Of a stretch of 64,000 nucleotides of DNA, positions 53,499 through 60,960 are shown one piece after another; position 1 is the first letter of the stretch; every line of letters starts with the position of its first letter. The notes under the pieces were generated by a model. The model did not search any database. It worked only from the letters and a program-made list of their open reading frames with translations, and had not been told where the DNA came from. The stretch lies in assembly GCF_003024195.1 (NCBI RefSeq), contig NZ_KZ679047.1, positions 170,597-234,596 on the forward strand, given 5' to 3'. Position numbers and translations under genes: made by a program. The DNA comes from Streptomyces dioscori. Its GTDB lineage: Bacteria; Actinomycetota; Actinomycetes; Streptomycetales; Streptomycetaceae.

Positions 53499-55748
53499 GT
53501 GTTCGAACGCATGGCCGAATTGGCGATCCGCCGATCTCGGCTGGTCCTGGTCGTCGCCGCCCTGGCCGTGGCCCTCATGGGCGTGGTGGGCGCAGGCGCC
53601 TTCGAGAAGCTGAAGGGAGGCGGCTTCGACGACCCCGCCTCCCAGTCCACCCGAGCGGCGAACGTCATCGACGAGAAGTTCGGCGGCGAGGTCAACCTCG
53701 TCCTGCTGGTCCGCTCCCCCGACGGCCGTATCGACACCCCCGCCGCTCAGGACAGCGGCCTGGCCCTGGCCGGCGACCTCAAGAAGGACGAGCGGCTCAG
53801 CAACGTCGTCTCGTTCTGGGAGACGAAGAGCGCCGACCTGCGTTCCGAGGACGGCCGCGAGGCCATGGTGCTCGCCCATGTGCGAGGCGACCCGACGGAG
53901 CAGCGGGAGAACGCCAAGGAGGTCATCGACACCTTCAGCGGCACCTACAAGGACACGCTCACCGTGCAGGCAGGCGGCGGCGCGGCCGTCGGCGCCGACC
54001 TGTCGAAGCAGGTGGTCGACGATCTGATCCTCGCCGAGGCGATCGCCATACCCCTGACCCTCGTACTGCTCCTGTTCGTCTTCGGCAGTGTGGTCGCGGC
54101 CCTGCTGCCGCTGGTCATCGCGATCATCGCCATCATGGGTTCGTTCGCCCAGCTCTTCCTGCTCGGCAGTGTCACCGATGTCGCCGACACCGCGACCAAC
54201 CTCACCACCGCCCTGGGCCTCGGACTGGGCATCGACTACGCCCTTCTGATGGTCAGCCGCTTCCGGGAGCAGCTCGCGGCCGGGGCGAGCGTGGACGACG
54301 CCGTCCGGCGCACGGTGCACACGGCGGGCCGCACGGTCGCCTTCTCCGCCGCGACGGTCGCGGCGGCCCTGGCGGCACTGCTGGTGTTCCCGCAGTACTT
54401 CCTGCGTTCGTTCGGCTTCGCCGGGGTCGGTGTCGTCGCCATCGCCGCCCTCAGCACCCTGTTCGTGATGCCGGCCCTGCTGAAGGTACTGGGGCACCGG
54501 GTCAACAGCGGGCGGCTGCCGTGGGCGAAGGCGCAGCGCTCCGACGCCCGCACTCCTCTGTGGGGACGGCTGGCCCGTACCGTCATGCGGCGGCCCGCTC
54601 TCACCGCGCTGCCCGTTCTCGCCGTACTGCTGTTCGCGGCGAGCCCTCTGCTGAACATCTCCTTCGGCACGCCGGACGAACGCGTGCTGCCCAAGGACGC
54701 CGGGAGCCGCCAGGTCTCACAGGTGCTGCGGGAGCACTTCGGGGGCAGTGAGGACTCGGCCCTGAACATCGCCGTCGACCAGTCCGTGGACAAGGGTCCG
54801 TTGGCGTCGTACGCGGGTCAACTGGCCGCGCTCAAGGGTGTCTTGAGGGTCGAGACCAGCGGAGGGACCTACAGCGGGGGACAGTCCGAGGCGAGCGGCC
54901 CCGGCAACGCGGCGCTCGGCCGGCCCGACGCACAGCGGATCAGCGTGGTGAGCAGCCTGACACCGAAGTCGGACGCCGCCCAGGACCTGGTCGAGCAGGT
55001 GCGCTCGCTCACCCCGCCCGCCGGGACGCACCCCCTGGTCGGAGGGCCGGACGCCGTCCTCGTCGACGCCAAGCAGTCCGTCGCCGACCGGCTTCCCCTC
55101 GCGGTGGCCCTGGTCGTCCTCACCACCTTCCTGCTCCTCTTCCTGTTCACCGGCAGCGTCGTGCACCCGGTGCGCGCACTGGTCCTCAACGCGATCAGCC
55201 TGGCCGCCACCCTCGGCGTGATGACCTGGATCTTCCAGGACGGCAACCTCTCCTCACCGCTCGGCTTCACCGCGCAGCCGATGGAGGTGTCGATGACCGT
55301 GCTGATGTTCTGCATCGCCTTCGGCCTCTCGATGGACTACGAGGTCTTCGTCACCAGCCGTATCAAGGAACTCCACGACCAGGGCGAGGACAACGAGTCC
55401 GCCGTCGTCAACGGTCTCGGCCACACCGGACGCATCGTCAGCGCGGCGGCCTGTCTGCTCGCGGTGAGCTTCTTCGCCTTCGGCACGGCCAAGCTCAGCT
55501 TCATGCAGATGTTCGGCCTCGGCAGCGGACTCGCCGTCCTCCTCGACGCCATCGCGGTGCGCGGTGTCCTTGTGCCCGCGGCGATGCGTCTGCTCGGCGG
55601 CTCGGCCTGGTACGCGCCCGGCTTCCTGCGCGCCTTCCACGGACGGTACGGCCTCAGCGAAGGCGGTCCCGAGCCGACGCCCGCGTCCGCCGCACCGGCC
55701 GGGTCCTCGGCGGCTCCGACGGACACGAAGAGCTCGGCCGGGGTCTGA
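53499..55748 (+). CDS. MMPL/RND-family exporter 2
   Basis: 749 residues from GTG 53499 with GAAGGAGA upstream. N-terminal MAELAIRRSRLVLVVAALAV span, first periplasmic domain, LGLGIDYALLMVSRFREQLA and AFGLSMDYEVFVTSRIKEL in the two membrane halves. A Pro/Ala/Ser-rich C-terminal tail. Only distantly like exporter 1 (45450) and without the duplicated leader. Controlled probably through the palindrome at 53314. Confidence 0.9.
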   Translation: MFERMAELAIRRSRLVLVVAALAVALMGVVGAGAFEKLKGGGFDDPASQSTRAANVIDEKFGGEVNLVLLVRSPDGRIDTPAAQDSGLALAGDLKKDERLSNVVSFWETKSADLRSEDGREAMVLAHVRGDPTEQRENAKEVIDTFSGTYKDTLTVQAGGGAAVGADLSKQVVDDLILAEAIAIPLTLVLLLFVFGSVVAALLPLVIAIIAIMGSFAQLFLLGSVTDVADTATNLTTALGLGLGIDYALLMVSRFREQLAAGASVDDAVRRTVHTAGRTVAFSAATVAAALAALLVFPQYFLRSFGFAGVGVVAIAALSTLFVMPALLKVLGHRVNSGRLPWAKAQRSDARTPLWGRLARTVMRRPALTALPVLAVLLFAASPLLNISFGTPDERVLPKDAGSRQVSQVLREHFGGSEDSALNIAVDQSVDKGPLASYAGQLAALKGVLRVETSGGTYSGGQSEASGPGNAALGRPDAQRISVVSSLTPKSDAAQDLVEQVRSLTPPAGTHPLVGGPDAVLVDAKQSVADRLPLAVALVVLTTFLLLFLFTGSVVHPVRALVLNAISLAATLGVMTWIFQDGNLSSPLGFTAQPMEVSMTVLMFCIAFGLSMDYEVFVTSRIKELHDQGEDNESAVVNGLGHTGRIVSAAACLLAVSFFAFGTAKLSFMQMFGLGSGLAVLLDAIAVRGVLVPAAMRLLGGSAWYAPGFLRAFHGRYGLSEGGPEPTPASAAPAGSSAAPTDTKSSAGV

Positions 55749-55765
55749 CTCTCTCCCCCTGATCT

Positions 55766-55799
55766 CCGGCCTCGGGCGTCGAACGGCGCCCGAGGCCGG
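55766..55799. terminator. 12 bp stem hairpin after MMPL 2
   Basis: CCGGCCTCGGGC, 10-base loop, GCCCGAGGCCGG; perfect stem 18 bp after the stop codon. A likely rho-independent-type terminator. Confidence 0.65.
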
Positions 55800-56012
55800 A
55801 CCGCGGGCGGTGGCGACTGTCCTGTTCACCAGCGGCGGCGACCATGCTGTGCTCCGGCGCCGCGAAGCCGGTACGGCGAGTCCTGCCGTCGAAGGATCCC
55901 CTGGTCGGTGCCCGCGGACCGATCGAGAGTGGACACATCAGGTGAAGCGATGCGGTCGCACGTGTGCGAGCTGTGCGTTCCGCCGCGTCACTCCAGGAGA
56001 GGCTGTTTCCCG

Positions 56013-56295
56013 ATGTCCACGACCACACCCGCCCGCAGCCTGATCGCCGTCACGGGCGCCTCCACCGGGACAGGCGCGGCGACCGCGCGTGAACTCGCCC
56101 GGCGCATCGCCTCCGACCCGCAGGGCCGGCCTCTTTGCGCGCTGGTCAACAACGCGGGCGTCGCCGCGAACGCTCCGCAGGAGCCGCTCCCGCTCGCCGA
56201 CCGGCGGTGGGTGTTCGAGGTCGACGTCTTCGGTCACATCCCGGTCGCCCAGACGCTGCTGCCCGCGCTGCCGGCCAGTCCCGTTCAAAACCGTT
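56013..56295 (+). pseudogene. Short-chain dehydrogenase remnant with two deletions
   Basis: Starts normally (ATG 56013) with LIAVTGASTGTGAATARELAR, the NAD-binding TGxxxGxG. It then jumps to LCALVNNAGVAANAPQEPL (NNAG motif), lacking about 40 residues in between, and continues VFEVDVFGHIPVAQTLLPALPAS. The catalytic Ser/Tyr-x3-Lys part and the C-terminus are absent; the frame runs into sequence antisense to the ABC permease. No longer an enzyme. Confidence 0.78.
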
Positions 56296-56302
56296 GGGCC
56301 GC

Positions 56303-57169
56303 CTACCCGGGCAGCGCGCCGCTCTGTGCCGCCCTGCGGTGGCGCGCGGACAGGCGGGAGCCGGACTCGCGCCGGGCGGCGCGGCGCAGCAGCGGCACCG
56401 CGAGGAGGAATCCGAGGACCGCCCAGGCGCTCAGGACCAGGGCGACCATGGGCAGCTCCCAGGAGCCGGCTGCCTCGGCGGTCCGTGCCGTGTCGGGGAG
56501 CAGCGCCGAACGCAGGCCCTGGGCCATCCACTTGAGCGGGAAGACCGATGCCACCTGCTGGACCGGCACGGGCAGTGAGGTGATCGGGAACACCGTTCCC
56601 GAGGTGAACAGGAGCCCCATCGTCGGCAGCATGATCAACGCCAGCGCCTCGCGCGGGTTGGGCAGCACGGCGCCGATGGCCGCGCCCAGCGGCACGACGG
56701 CCAGCAGTCCGAGGGTGGTGACCCACAGCAGCGTCAGCCAGCCGCCGGGCCCGTGCGGCAGTGGCCCGTCCGCCAGCAGCGCCGCGACCGCCAGGAGCAG
56801 GGCCAGCGTGCCGACGGCCACGGCGACCACCAGCAGGGTCTTGGCGACGAGGTAGGCCGGTATGCCACCGGGGGTGGCGCGCAGCCGCAGCAGAGTGCCC
56901 TCCTCCCGCTCGGTCACGAGTATCTGCGGGAGGTTGACCAGCCCGATCTGGAAGAGCAGATAGGCGGCGAAGCCCGCGAGGAGGAGATGTGCCATCGGCA
57001 CATGGGTGCCGGGCACATGGCCGGTGACGTAGGCGGCGATCACCAGGGCCACGACCACATTGGTCAGATGGCCGGACATCTCCTTGGGACTGCGCAGGAG
57101 GTGCCGCAGTTCGATACGGCCGCGCTGGAGCCCGGCACGCCAGGCGTTCGTCATGGGTGTCCCTTTCAC
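56303..57169 (-). CDS. ABC-2 type transporter permease (drug/antibiotic export)
   Basis: 288 residues from GTG 57169, which overlaps the ATPase stop (GTGA); ATG 57154 with AAAGGGA upstream is equally possible. Six spans: VVVALVIAAYVTGHV, LLLAGFAAYLLFQIGLVNL, LLVVAVAVGTLALLLAVAALL, WVTTLGLLAVVPLGAAIGAV, MLPTMGLLFTSGTVFPI and VALVLSAWAVLGFLLAVPLL. The EREEGTLLRLRATPGG segment is the ABC-2 signature between spans. Partner of the ATPase gene. Confidence 0.9.
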   Translation of the reverse strand: MKGTPMTNAWRAGLQRGRIELRHLLRSPKEMSGHLTNVVVALVIAAYVTGHVPGTHVPMAHLLLAGFAAYLLFQIGLVNLPQILVTEREEGTLLRLRATPGGIPAYLVAKTLLVVAVAVGTLALLLAVAALLADGPLPHGPGGWLTLLWVTTLGLLAVVPLGAAIGAVLPNPREALALIMLPTMGLLFTSGTVFPITSLPVPVQQVASVFPLKWMAQGLRSALLPDTARTAEAAGSWELPMVALVLSAWAVLGFLLAVPLLRRAARRESGSRLSARHRRAAQSGALPG

Positions 57170-58164
57170 GCGGCCCGTGCCGTTCCGTCGGTGCCATCGG
57201 TGCCGTCAGTGCCATCGGTGCCGTGAGTGCCGTCGGTGCCGTCGGTCTCCCGGTGCAGCATGTGCAGGTAGGTGTCCTCCAGCGTCGGGCGGCGGACCTC
57301 CAGGCCGGCGATCGGGCCGTTCGCGTCCCGGTGGAGTTCCCACACCAGCCGCGAGGGGTCCGCGGCGCGTTCACGGCGCGGCGTCCCGTCGTCGGCCGTC
57401 CAGCGGACCTCGGCCCGGGCGGCGGCCTGCCGCGCCAGCTCCGTGGGCGTGCCGCAGGCCCGGATCCGGCCGCCGACCAGCATGGCGATCCGGTCGGCGA
57501 GCCGCTCGGCCTCCATGAGGTCGTGCGTGGTGAGCAGGACGGTGACGCCTTCTTCCCTGGCGAGCCGTTCGACCAGTACGTGGAACTCGTGCCGGGCCTC
57601 GGGGTCGAAGCCGGTGGTCGGCTCGTCCAGGAAGAGGAGTTCGGGCCGCCCGACGATCCCGAGCGCGACATCCAGGCGTCGGCGCTGGCCACCGGACAGC
57701 CGCTCCACCTGACGGCCCGCCTGCTCGGTGAGGCCGACCAGGGCGAGCAGTTCGGCCGGGTCGCGCGGGTCCGGATAGTACGCGGCGAAGTGTGTGAGCA
57801 GTTCGGCGACCCGCCAGCGGCGGTGGTCCCGCCAGGACTGCAGGACCAGTCCGATCCGGCCGCGCCACGCGTCGTCGCCGCGCTCCGGGTCCGCGCCGAG
57901 GACACTCACCTCACCGGCGGAACGCCGCCGGAAGCCCTCCAGGATCTCGACCGTCGTGGTCTTCCCTGCGCCGTTGGGTCCGAGGAGCGCGAAGATCTCG
58001 CCGCGGTGGATGTCCAGATCGACGCCGTGCAGGACTTCGAGGTCGCCGTACGTCATCGTCACGTCCCGCGCCCGGACGACGGGCTGCGTTCCGACGACGG
58101 GCCGGGCCGGGCCAACAGGCTGTGCCTGGGCGACGGGCTCGGCGGGTGTGTGTCCGGGCGTCAT
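57166..58164 (-). CDS. ABC transporter ATP-binding protein (drug export type)
   Basis: 332 residues from ATG 58164, overlapping the regulator stop (ATGA). Walker A GPNGAGKTTT, signature LSGGQRRRLD, Walker B LLFLDEPTTGFD, switch His in LLTTHDL. The N-terminal 30 residues (PVAQAQPVGPARPVVGTQPVV) and the C-terminal tail (DGTDGTHGTDGTDG) are low-complexity. The tail is encoded by a 9 bp tandem array and follows the usual end of the DrrA-like domain. Confidence 0.92.
   Translation of the reverse strand: MTPGHTPAEPVAQAQPVGPARPVVGTQPVVRARDVTMTYGDLEVLHGVDLDIHRGEIFALLGPNGAGKTTTVEILEGFRRRSAGEVSVLGADPERGDDAWRGRIGLVLQSWRDHRRWRVAELLTHFAAYYPDPRDPAELLALVGLTEQAGRQVERLSGGQRRRLDVALGIVGRPELLFLDEPTTGFDPEARHEFHVLVERLAREEGVTVLLTTHDLMEAERLADRIAMLVGGRIRACGTPTELARQAAARAEVRWTADDGTPRRERAADPSRLVWELHRDANGPIAGLEVRRPTLEDTYLHMLHRETDGTDGTHGTDGTDGTDGTDGTARAA
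57186..57248. repeat. Seven 9 bp units encoding the DGT tail of the ABC ATPase
   Basis: Units such as CGTCGGTGC and CATCGGTGC at 9 bp steps from 57186. On the minus strand they read GAC/GGC-GGC-ACC as DGT tripeptides. In frame; copy-number change would only alter the length of the C-terminal tail. Confidence 0.9.
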
Positions 58165-58514
58165 CGTGCCGCCCCCGAGTCGTGCCGCTGTCGGGGCGGT
58201 GTCCCGTTCGCCGCCGCGGGACCGGCGCCCTCGACGATCGCGCGGAGAGCCGCGACGTGCCCCTCGAAGGCGGCGCGGCCGTGGTCCGTCAAGCGCACTC
58301 TGGTACGCCGTTTGCGGCCGCCGCCCTCCTTGTGGAGCTCCAGATATCCGGCCTCCTCCAGGGTGTGCAGCTGTTTGGAGAGCGCGGAGTCGCTGAGCGA
58401 GAGGCTGTCGCGGACGAACGCGAAGTCCGCCCACTCGGTGGCGGCGAGCAGCGCGACCACCGACAGCCGGGTGGCGGGATGGATCAGCTCGTCGAAGCCG
58501 GAGGGAATGCTCAT
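58161..58514 (-). CDS. Winged-helix transcriptional regulator of the ABC exporter
   Basis: 117 residues. The winged helix reads HPATRLSVVALLAATEWADFAFVRDSLSLSDSALSKQLHTLEEAGYLELHKE (in parts: recognition helix SDSALSKQLHTLEEAGYL), then a wing with GGGRKRRTRVRLT. This is the ArsR/MarR-like HTH_34 type found in Streptomyces next to ABC exporters. Overlaps both neighbours by 4 bp, so the unit membrane protein-regulator-ATPase-permease is one operon. The AAAGCTAGCTTT palindrome at 59099 is a likely site for it. Confidence 0.85.
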   Translation of the reverse strand: MSIPSGFDELIHPATRLSVVALLAATEWADFAFVRDSLSLSDSALSKQLHTLEEAGYLELHKEGGGRKRRTRVRLTDHGRAAFEGHVAALRAIVEGAGPAAANGTPPRQRHDSGAAR

Positions 58515-59041
58515 CGGTGCGCCCCCACACCCGTTTCTCCCGTGCCGCCCGCGCCCCCGTCTGCCGCATGTGTGCCGTGGCCCCGTGCCGACCCGGCGGC
58601 CCAGCGGCTCGTCGGCCCGACGAACAGCACGAACACCGTCGCCGAGACCGTGGCCTGGATCAGACTGCCGGGCATCGGCTCCAGCGGGTCGACCAGCCAC
58701 CCGGACAGCAGGGCCGTCCCGCCGGTCACCACCGCCCCCGCGACGAAGGCGGCGAACATCCGCGGGGTGCACCGGGTGTGGTGCAGGAGCACCCGGCTCC
58801 GGCGGTTGTGGAGCACCGCCACCCCGCCCAGCAGCGCGGTGTACGCGGCCATGACCAGCCCGACGGCCCAGCCGGGCAGGTCCAGGCCCAGACCGGCCAG
58901 GAAGAGCCACATGAGCGCGGCCGTGGCCCAGAGGTCTCCCGAGCCGCCCGCGGCGGACCGCTCGACCTCGTCGTACACCCGCTCCTGCGGGACCCTGATG
59001 CGTTGCAGGTCCTGCCACGCCTGTTCGGCATTCATGGGCAT
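58511..59041 (-). CDS. Membrane protein of the ABC exporter operon, 176 aa
   Basis: Start ATG 59041 (MPMNAEQAW); GTG 59047 is the alternative. An N-terminal helix (AEQAWQDLQRIRVPQERVYDEVERSA) resembles a short docking segment; four spans follow (LWATAALMWLFLAGLGLDL, VGLVMAAYTALLGGVAVL, MFAAFVAGAVVTGGTALL, SLIQATVSATVFVLFVG). No family recognised. First gene of the operon. Confidence 0.7.
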   Translation of the reverse strand: MPMNAEQAWQDLQRIRVPQERVYDEVERSAAGGSGDLWATAALMWLFLAGLGLDLPGWAVGLVMAAYTALLGGVAVLHNRRSRVLLHHTRCTPRMFAAFVAGAVVTGGTALLSGWLVDPLEPMPGSLIQATVSATVFVLFVGPTSRWAAGSARGHGTHAADGGAGGTGETGVGAHR

Positions 59042-59071
59042 GCTCACGTCCGCGCTCTCCCGCCCCACTCG

Positions 59072-59120
59072 GCTTTCCCAGTCGACTTTCCCACCAGGAA
59101 AGCTAGCTTTGACTTTCCCG
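59072..59120. promoter_or_regulatory. Operator region of the exporter operon
   Basis: A perfect 12 bp palindrome AAAGCTAGCTTT (59099-59110) lies amid three direct CTTTCCC motifs (59073, 59086, 59113). On the minus strand this reads GGGAAAG repeats leading to the start at 59041. Typical layout for a site bound by several dimers of an autoregulator. Confidence 0.6.
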
Positions 59121-59149
59121 ATAGGCAAGTCGGGGGCTGTCGGCGGAGG

Positions 59150-60154
59150 TCAGGGCTTCCCGGCCAGTACCTGATCGGCGTTGGCCAGTGCCCGGTCGGC
59201 GTTGGCCAGTTGCGTACGGATGTCCTTCTTGACGGCGGCGAGTTCCCGTTGCCTGTCCGCCATCGCTCGGCGCTGGTACGCCGCGTCGACCGACGACCAC
59301 ACGCCGATGACGTTCGTCCTCCGTTTGCAGTTCACGTCCGTGCTCGCGAGTGCGCGTTCGGCCCGGCCGGCCACCGGACCGCCGTACTCGGGGTCCTTGC
59401 CGGGCGCCTGGGTCGGATCGGCGTAAATGTACTTCTTGTTCTGCCGCTCCATGCACCGTGACCAGGCGCGGAAGACCGCCACCACACGAGGGTCGCGCTG
59501 CGAGTCGCGGTAGCTGCCGATGTTGATCGCGCCGACGAGTTCCCGGTTCCCGAGTTTCCGCGCGTCCCCCGACAGCGCCTTGGTGGCCTCGCCCTGGCAT
59601 CCGCCCGCAGGGATGCGGCGCCCGCGTGCGTCGGTGCCCGCCGGTGTGCCGTCCTTCCGCAAGCCGCGCAGCACGAGCATCGCCTCAGGCCCCGGCTGCC
59701 GCCTGGTGGGCTTGTTCCTGACAGTCGGCGGCACCGAGCCGGGAACCGGGTGGTAGCCGTGACGTTCGGCCTTGGCCGCGTCCGTGATGCCGTACCGGTG
59801 CGCCGTGTTGGCCGGGTTCAGCGTGCCCGTCTCCGGGACGGGACCCGTGGGGGCGGGCCAGGAATGGCCGTAGCGCCGCATGCACGACTCGGTGAGTACC
59901 GCCTTGGCCCGGAACAGCCGCCCGACCTGGCGGTCGGTGAACAGGTAGGGCTCGACGGGCAGTACCAGTGAACTGACGTCCAGCATCCTCGGCACCTGGG
60001 CGACGGGAAGCGGCCCGGCAGCCTTCGGCGTCCCGGACGAAGGGGACGCCTGCGTCGGCTCCGCAGCCGGCCCCCGCGCGCACCCCGCCGTGACGGCGAG
60101 GAGGACGACGGCCGCCCCGAGACGCCGGGCCCTGATCATTTTTCGCGCCGACAT
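59150..60154 (-). CDS. Lipoprotein, 334 aa, unknown function
   Basis: Signal peptide MSARKMIRARRLGAAVVLLAVTAGC with lipobox VTAGC, then a Pro/Ser-rich linker. Mature part contains ESCMRRYGHSWPAP, GGCQGEATKALSG, WSRCMERQNKKYIYADP and VNCKRRTNVIG; four cysteines could pair. The C-terminus has a duplicated LANADRALANADQVLAG helix. Similar Streptomyces lipoproteins are common but unnamed. Confidence 0.7.
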   Translation of the reverse strand: MSARKMIRARRLGAAVVLLAVTAGCARGPAAEPTQASPSSGTPKAAGPLPVAQVPRMLDVSSLVLPVEPYLFTDRQVGRLFRAKAVLTESCMRRYGHSWPAPTGPVPETGTLNPANTAHRYGITDAAKAERHGYHPVPGSVPPTVRNKPTRRQPGPEAMLVLRGLRKDGTPAGTDARGRRIPAGGCQGEATKALSGDARKLGNRELVGAINIGSYRDSQRDPRVVAVFRAWSRCMERQNKKYIYADPTQAPGKDPEYGGPVAGRAERALASTDVNCKRRTNVIGVWSSVDAAYQRRAMADRQRELAAVKKDIRTQLANADRALANADQVLAGKP

Positions 60155-60173
60155 GTGGTCGTGCCCCTTCCAG

Positions 60174-60205
60174 GGCCCGCCCGCCGGTGCTCCGGCGGGC
60201 GGGCC
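60174..60205. terminator. 14 bp stem hairpin between two minus-strand genes
   Basis: GGCCCGCCCGCCGG-TGCT-CCGGCGGGCGGGCC, perfect 14-4-14. Lies 10 bp after the stop of the small secreted protein gene and 20 bp before the lipoprotein start, so it would end the first transcript and sits at the beginning of the second. Confidence 0.75.
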
Positions 60206-60214
60206 GTACGGACG

Positions 60215-60667
60215 TCAGCCGGCGTAGTACCAGCCGAGCGAGGCGTTGTTGTTCTGCACTCCGGAGTTCAGCGCACGGGACTCCCCGGGCCAGATGTCGT
60301 CGTAGGGGGCGTCGCCGCTCGCGTTCTGGTTCTCGTTGTAGAAGATGCGGGCCCTGAAGCTCGGGTCGTTGTTCCAGGCGCGGTTCACGTTGTTCTTCAC
60401 GTTCTGCCCGTGTCCCTCGCCCCCGGCCGCGAAAGTGTGCCCCGCGAAGTCGTTGACCGCGGTGCCGTACTTGCTCCAGGAGCTGTTGCTGGAGCCGCTG
60501 TAGTAGAGGTAGACGTTGTTGTCCCAGTCGGCGGCGAGCTCGGCACCGGCGGGCGCGGCCACGGCTTCCCCGTTCGCGGAAGCCGGCGCGGTGGCCAGGA
60601 CGGCGCTGGCGGCGATCAGTGCCGCGGCGACCGCGAGGGATCCCGCCGTACGACGTGCAGTTGTCAC
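60215..60667 (-). CDS. Small secreted protein, peptidase-inhibitor I36-like
   Basis: 150 residues. Signal peptide MTTARRTAGSLAVAAALIAA ... SAVLATAPASANG, mature part of about 117. The pattern VYLYYSGSSNSSWSKYGTAV, FAAGGEGHGQNVKNNVNRAWN and IWPGESRALNSGVQNNNAS is that of small extracellular beta-sandwich proteins related to the I36 (SMPI) inhibitors. Function not proven. Confidence 0.6.
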   Translation of the reverse strand: MTTARRTAGSLAVAAALIAASAVLATAPASANGEAVAAPAGAELAADWDNNVYLYYSGSSNSSWSKYGTAVNDFAGHTFAAGGEGHGQNVKNNVNRAWNNDPSFRARIFYNENQNASGDAPYDDIWPGESRALNSGVQNNNASLGWYYAG

Positions 60668-60780
60668 GATGCTCCTCCGTTGGCGTACGGAACGGGGTGC
60701 CGCTTCGTCGGCCGTCGGCCCTCGGCCCTCAGCCGTTCGGCGCGAGCCTCCCCCGTGTTGACCGGCCCGAGACTAGGCAG

Positions 60781-60814
60781 GGCATACCACCCCGCGGTCC
60801 TGACAGGTGTCAGG
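60781..60814 (-). promoter_or_regulatory. Promoter with CCTGACA-GG-TGTCAGG palindrome
   Basis: The palindrome is at 60799-60814. On the minus strand TGACAC, 17 bp, TGGTAT can be read as -35 and -10 boxes for the small secreted protein gene, with the palindrome over the -35. It resembles the CTGACACTGTCAG site at 53314. Confidence 0.45.
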
Positions 60815-60828
60815 GCCGTGCGGTGGAC

Positions 60829-60905
60829 GGACGGTGCGACGGCCGGACCGTGCGGTGACCGGACGATGCGGTGACCGGACGATGCGGTGGCCGGACGGTG
60901 CGGCG
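60829..60905. repeat. 16 bp tandem array upstream of the metallophosphoesterase
   Basis: Units GGACGGTGCGACGGCC, GGACCGTGCGGTGACC, GGACGATGCGGTGACC, GGACGATGCGGTGGCC and a partial unit. Length 16 keeps no frame. It lies 55 bp before the GTG start at 60961. Confidence 0.9.
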
Positions 60906-60960
60906 CGTCACCCACCCGGATACAGTGCGCGGGACTGCAGCCTGGTCAAGGAGGACAAGC

